NCBI GenBank assembly: GCA_902765655.1
Contig: CACXAK010000047.1
Location: 1 to 7,765 of the forward strand
DNA: 7,765 bases
DNA from: an uncultured bacterium
Lineage (GTDB): Bacteria; Cyanobacteriota; Vampirovibrionia; Gastranaerophilales; Gastranaerophilaceae
Direction: 5' to 3'
Below are positions 5,465 to 7,765 of the stretch, piece by piece. How positions within the stretch are numbered: the stretch's first letter is position 1; every line of letters starts with the position of its first letter. Under the pieces are notes generated by a model. That model was not told where the DNA came from and did not search any database. It saw only the letters and a list, made by a program, of their open reading frames with translations. A program made the position numbers and the translations under genes.

Positions 5465-5884
5465 TTAATTAAAAAACTTATTTGCTAATTTTTCATAATA
5501 AAATTTGATTTTATCATTTACAGCTAACTGTAATTCTTTGATTGATAAGTTGTCGATATTTTCTATAACGGTTTTGAATATCGGGGTTCGAATACCGTAA
5601 TTTTTTCTTTGGCAACGATCCATATTATGTAAAAAATTTAATATAGAAACATTTTCTATAGTTTTTGGTATTTCGTTACTAAAAAATAGCTGTTTTGCCG
5701 GGGTTGAGTGTATAATATCAAGTGTTAATTGTCCTCTCATATTCGCACCAATAAAGATATCTGCGGGATAAAACTCCCCCAAACCAACTATATACGGAAT
5801 TTTTTCTAAGTTGGCTTTACTCATATGCTCGACAAGCGAGGGCTTTATATATGATTGTCCGAATGTTATTTTATCTGCTTTCAT
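5465..5884 (-). CDS. Hypothetical protein with N-terminal ITFG tag (Gastranaerophilales-type)
   Basis: With the ATG at 5884 the protein has 139 residues and begins MKADKITFGQSYIKPSL. An N-terminal (I)TFG tag is shared in style with the other minus-strand hypothetical protein. The body contains KIPYIVGLGEFYPADIFIGAN (28-48), a strand region LTLDIIHSTPAKQLFF, and a C-terminal helix (KELQLAVNDKIKFYYEKLANKFF). There is no signal peptide or membrane span. I recognise the general look of melainabacterial unknowns but no function. The frame stays open upstream to a GTG at 5971, which would add 29 residues. That extension is rejected because it crosses poly-A/T intergenic-like sequence and buries the tag. 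The ribosome site before 5884 is weak (TAAGTAAT). Its stop is ~33 nt upstream of the 6S-like RNA start region on the same strand. Confidence 0.68.
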   Translation of the reverse strand: MKADKITFGQSYIKPSLVEHMSKANLEKIPYIVGLGEFYPADIFIGANMRGQLTLDIIHSTPAKQLFFSNEIPKTIENVSILNFLHNMDRCQRKNYGIRTPIFKTVIENIDNLSIKELQLAVNDKIKFYYEKLANKFFN

Positions 5885-5943
5885 ATTACTTATAAAATCA
5901 CAAAAAAAAATTTTTGCTCTTATGTAAATAAAAGTAAATAATG

Positions 5944-5972
5944 TTGTTTGATTTAATTGTTTATGATACACT
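5944..5972 (+). promoter_or_regulatory. Weak candidate promoter of the 66-residue ORF
   Basis: TTGTTT (5944-5949), 17 nt spacer, TACACT (5967-5972) would start a transcript near 5979, ahead of the GGGG ribosome-site candidate at 5991-5994. The match is modest in an AT-rich divergent intergenic region (5885-6002). Confidence 0.3.
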
Positions 5973-6002
5973 TAACAAGTAAGCAAATTTGGGGTATGAA
6001 GA

Positions 6003-6203
6003 ATGCTGGTTGATTCAGTCGGATATTTAAAGAAGGGTAACAGTTCGGTTAATGCTGACATTAAAAAAGCGCAAATTAAGCCGTACAGAAATATTTATTT
6101 AAATGACTTCAGTGCTCAGTCTTTTTTAAAGAATACTGATTCTAATGCTGCAAAAAATCAATCAGGTTCTCTTGTTGGTCGTTTTTTAAATTTATTTGCT
6201 TAA
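6003..6203 (+). CDS. Small hypothetical protein (66 residues)
   Basis: I do not recognise this protein. It is polar (SVGYLKKGNSSVNADIKKAQIKPYRNIYLNDFSAQSFL) with a short hydrophobic or amphipathic end SLVGRFLNLFA. It has no signal peptide, membrane helix or metal-binding motif. Support for it being real: ATG with a GGGG ribosome-site candidate 8 nt upstream, a modest promoter candidate, position filling the gap exactly between a divergent gene and a convergent gene, and normal-looking codon use (GCT, GTT, AAA, TTT endings like its neighbours). Its TAA stop interlocks with the stop of the MFS gene (4-nt tail-to-tail overlap). Its short length keeps confidence moderate. Confidence 0.5.
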   Translation: MLVDSVGYLKKGNSSVNADIKKAQIKPYRNIYLNDFSAQSFLKNTDSNAAKNQSGSLVGRFLNLFA

Positions 6204-7369
6204 TTTTTTGATTTTGGAAACAAGTATTTTACACTATAAGAACAAATTGCAGGTATCGCAGATATGATTACGAGTACCGGTACAATGCTGGTTGCCTGAG
6301 CTATATATCCTATAATTGACATTGCAATTGCAACAATCCCCCATGAAAAGCCGTTTATAAATCCGCCAATTATGCTTTTATATTCAGGCAGAACATTTTG
6401 TGCCAAATTCATTGTAATAGGAGTCGCAAACATCGTTACAAAACCCATTAGTGCAAAAATTATAAAAGATAAAAGCGGCATGTTCTTATAAGTGAACATA
6501 AATAATATCATTAGCGGGAGTGTAGTTATCATTGAAAAATAAAATACATTTGCAGTTCCGATTTTGTGTTCAAATTTCGGGCTTAGCAATGAGGCAATTC
6601 CCCCTAAAAATATAAAGGAAAACAGTGCAGCCCCAATCTGGAATTTTGAATATCCCTGTGCTTTCCATAAAAACGGCAATAGTATTGAGCATGATGTTGT
6701 CATTAACGATTTTAACATTGCTATAATGTTTAATATATTTAATTTTCTGTTTGAAAGAATGTCTTTTAGTGCTTTAACAAAATCAATATTTGGTTTTTGG
6801 GTGTTTTCATCGGAGAATTTTGGGACCATGTTAAACATTAAAACGGCCCAACATATCCCAAGCAGTGAGAGATACGGCATTTTGTCAAGCCCAAAATACT
6901 GAGCAATGCCGGATGAAAACAAAGGTCCCATAGAATAACCAAGAGTCCCGCAAGCTATAAAAATTCCCATGTTTCTAACAATGTCTGATTTTGAAAATTT
7001 TGAAATAAGCCCTAATGATTGCGGATGAAATAAGCTTGAACCAAGACTTCCAAGCATTATAAGTATAACCATTGTTATAATATTTTTACTTGCAGGGGAA
7101 AAAGAAATAAATAATGATGTAAAAATTAATCCCCAAAATATGAGTCCTCTTTTTCGCATATTATCGGCAAAGAATCCGAAAAAGGGTTGTAATAAAGATG
7201 AAAATATATGTGAACAGCTTAAAATTATTGTTGCAACCGGCATTGAAATTTTTACCTGTTCAGCAATAAATGGCATAATAGGATTTAAAAAACCTGTGTA
7301 AATATCATTTATAAAATGCCCTCCGCAAAACCATATTTGCGGCTTACGTTCTTCGTTTGTGTAAATCAT
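6200..7369 (-). CDS. MFS transporter, fosmidomycin-resistance (Fsr) type
   Basis: This 389-residue inner-membrane transporter of the major facilitator superfamily has about 12 hydrophobic segments, two halves of six, separated by a polar loop near residues 185-215 (PKFSDENTQKPNIDF). Fsr-type marks are HFINDIYTGFLNPIMPF (18-34), the motif-A-like GFFADNMRKR (65-74) and GSLGSSLFHPQSLGLIS (107-123). These are close to the HFxND and GxxSSxFHPE blocks of E. coli Fsr, a proton-driven exporter of fosmidomycin. In this lineage the natural substrate is unknown; antibiotic export is inference from family. The ATG at 7369 has only a weak ribosome site. It lies 39 nt after the etfA stop on the same strand with no clear terminator between, so co-transcription is likely. 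Its stop interlocks with the convergent 66-residue ORF. Confidence 0.88.
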   Translation of the reverse strand: MIYTNEERKPQIWFCGGHFINDIYTGFLNPIMPFIAEQVKISMPVATIILSCSHIFSSLLQPFFGFFADNMRKRGLIFWGLIFTSLFISFSPASKNIITMVILIMLGSLGSSLFHPQSLGLISKFSKSDIVRNMGIFIACGTLGYSMGPLFSSGIAQYFGLDKMPYLSLLGICWAVLMFNMVPKFSDENTQKPNIDFVKALKDILSNRKLNILNIIAMLKSLMTTSCSILLPFLWKAQGYSKFQIGAALFSFIFLGGIASLLSPKFEHKIGTANVFYFSMITTLPLMILFMFTYKNMPLLSFIIFALMGFVTMFATPITMNLAQNVLPEYKSIIGGFINGFSWGIVAIAMSIIGYIAQATSIVPVLVIISAIPAICSYSVKYLFPKSKN

Positions 7370-7408
7370 ATAGATATTTTTGCACCAAAAAATATCTTTT
7401 GCAAATTA

Positions 7409-7765
7409 TCAAATTTCTAAATATCTTGGAATTATTTCAAAGAAATCGCCTACAATTCCGGTATCTGCAATTTCAAAAATAGGAGCATTTTTATCATTAT
7501 TTATTGCAATGATGTGCTCTGCTTTATCCATACCGACAGTATGTTGAATTGCGCCTGAAATTCCGCAGGCAATATATATTTTGGGTCTTATTGTTTTACC
7601 TGTCTGCCCGATTTGTACAGAATGTGGTGCAAGACCGTTTTCAACGGCAGGACGTGTTGCACCGACAGAAGCACCTATTTTGTCCGCAAATTTTTGCAAA
7701 AGTTCAAATCCTTTTTCGTTTTTTAATCCCATTCCGCCTGCAACGATTATATCTGCATTATCAAG
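7409..7765 (-). CDS. etfA: Electron transfer flavoprotein alpha subunit, C-terminal part (5' end outside window)
   Basis: EtfA binds FAD and, with EtfB, passes electrons between acyl-CoA dehydrogenases (or bifurcating partners) and other carriers in the cytoplasm. The open frame enters from the window edge. The visible 118 residues carry the FAD-domain signatures in order: LDNADIIVAGGMGLKN, ADKIGASVGATRPAVENGLAP, QIGQTGKTIRPKIYIACGISGAIQH, and AINNDKNAPIFEIADTGIVGDFFEIIP. An ATG at 7732 lies inside the conserved GGMGLK block and is not the start. The N-terminal domain lies beyond the window. As the upstream gene of the MFS transporter on the minus strand, it probably shares its transcript. 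Whether the ETF is bifurcating cannot be judged from this part. Confidence 0.95.
   Translation of the reverse strand, partial: LDNADIIVAGGMGLKNEKGFELLQKFADKIGASVGATRPAVENGLAPHSVQIGQTGKTIRPKIYIACGISGAIQHTVGMDKAEHIIAINNDKNAPIFEIADTGIVGDFFEIIPRYLEI

Noticed and set aside
5583..5596. T-arm-like GGGGTTCGAATACC suggesting a tRNA
   Set aside because: No acceptor, D or anticodon stems can be built around it, and it falls within codons of the 139-residue protein.
5885..5971. 29-residue N-terminal extension of the 139-residue protein from GTG at 5971
   Set aside because: It crosses poly-A/T sequence typical of intergenic DNA, has no ribosome site, and would bury the N-terminal ITFG tag.
6564..6902. 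Plus-strand open frame inside the MFS gene
   Set aside because: It is an antisense shadow of conserved transmembrane coding sequence.
1..7765. Insertion sequences, CRISPR array, integrase or attachment sites
   Set aside because: I saw no transposase, direct-repeat array, integrase or flanking target duplications on either strand.

Overview
The window is AT-rich, densely packed bacterial DNA. It most likely comes from a gut Melainabacteria lineage (Gastranaerophilales / Vampirovibrionia, non-photosynthetic relatives of cyanobacteria). Two small unknown proteins carry the short N-terminal ISFG/ITFG tag that I associate with hypothetical proteins of that group. The DUF2993-like and GerMN genes also fit a cyanobacteria-related, non-sporulating organism. 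This placement is inference, not proof.

Left block (1-4866, + strand). Six genes run head to tail with gaps of 14 nt or less, or a 4-nt overlap, and no internal terminator. They are the 3' end of truB (tRNA pseudouridine-55 synthase), a secreted DUF2993/LmeA-like protein, a membrane-anchored GerMN protein, an orphan HicB-like small protein, an N6-adenine DNA methyltransferase with an N-terminal helix-turn-helix, and a ThiF/MoeB-type E1-like adenylyltransferase. The first three look like core genes. The last three form an accessory-looking tail (possible antitoxin-like regulator + DNA methylase + E1-like enzyme) whose joint function I cannot name.

Middle block (4863-6203). It holds two minus-strand lineage-type hypothetical genes and a small plus-strand ORF. 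In the 290-nt gap between the two minus-strand genes lies a GC-richer segment (about 5242-5431) that folds, read on the minus strand, into a long rod: closing stem, wide central bubble, distal arm and apical hairpin. This is the architecture of 6S RNA (ssrS), and the 5' sequence resembles the 6S consensus. A -10 box sits just upstream and a T-tract directly follows the closing stem. This RNA gene is the best find in the window.

Right block (6200-7765, - strand). A fosmidomycin-resistance-type MFS exporter lies downstream of, and co-directional with, the 3' end of etfA (electron transfer flavoprotein alpha subunit), which runs off the window.

Two convergent gene pairs (4863-4866 and 6200-6203) overlap tail to tail by 4 nt, so the stop codons interlock. 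Compaction is extreme, and transcripts from opposite strands must meet there without room for terminators.
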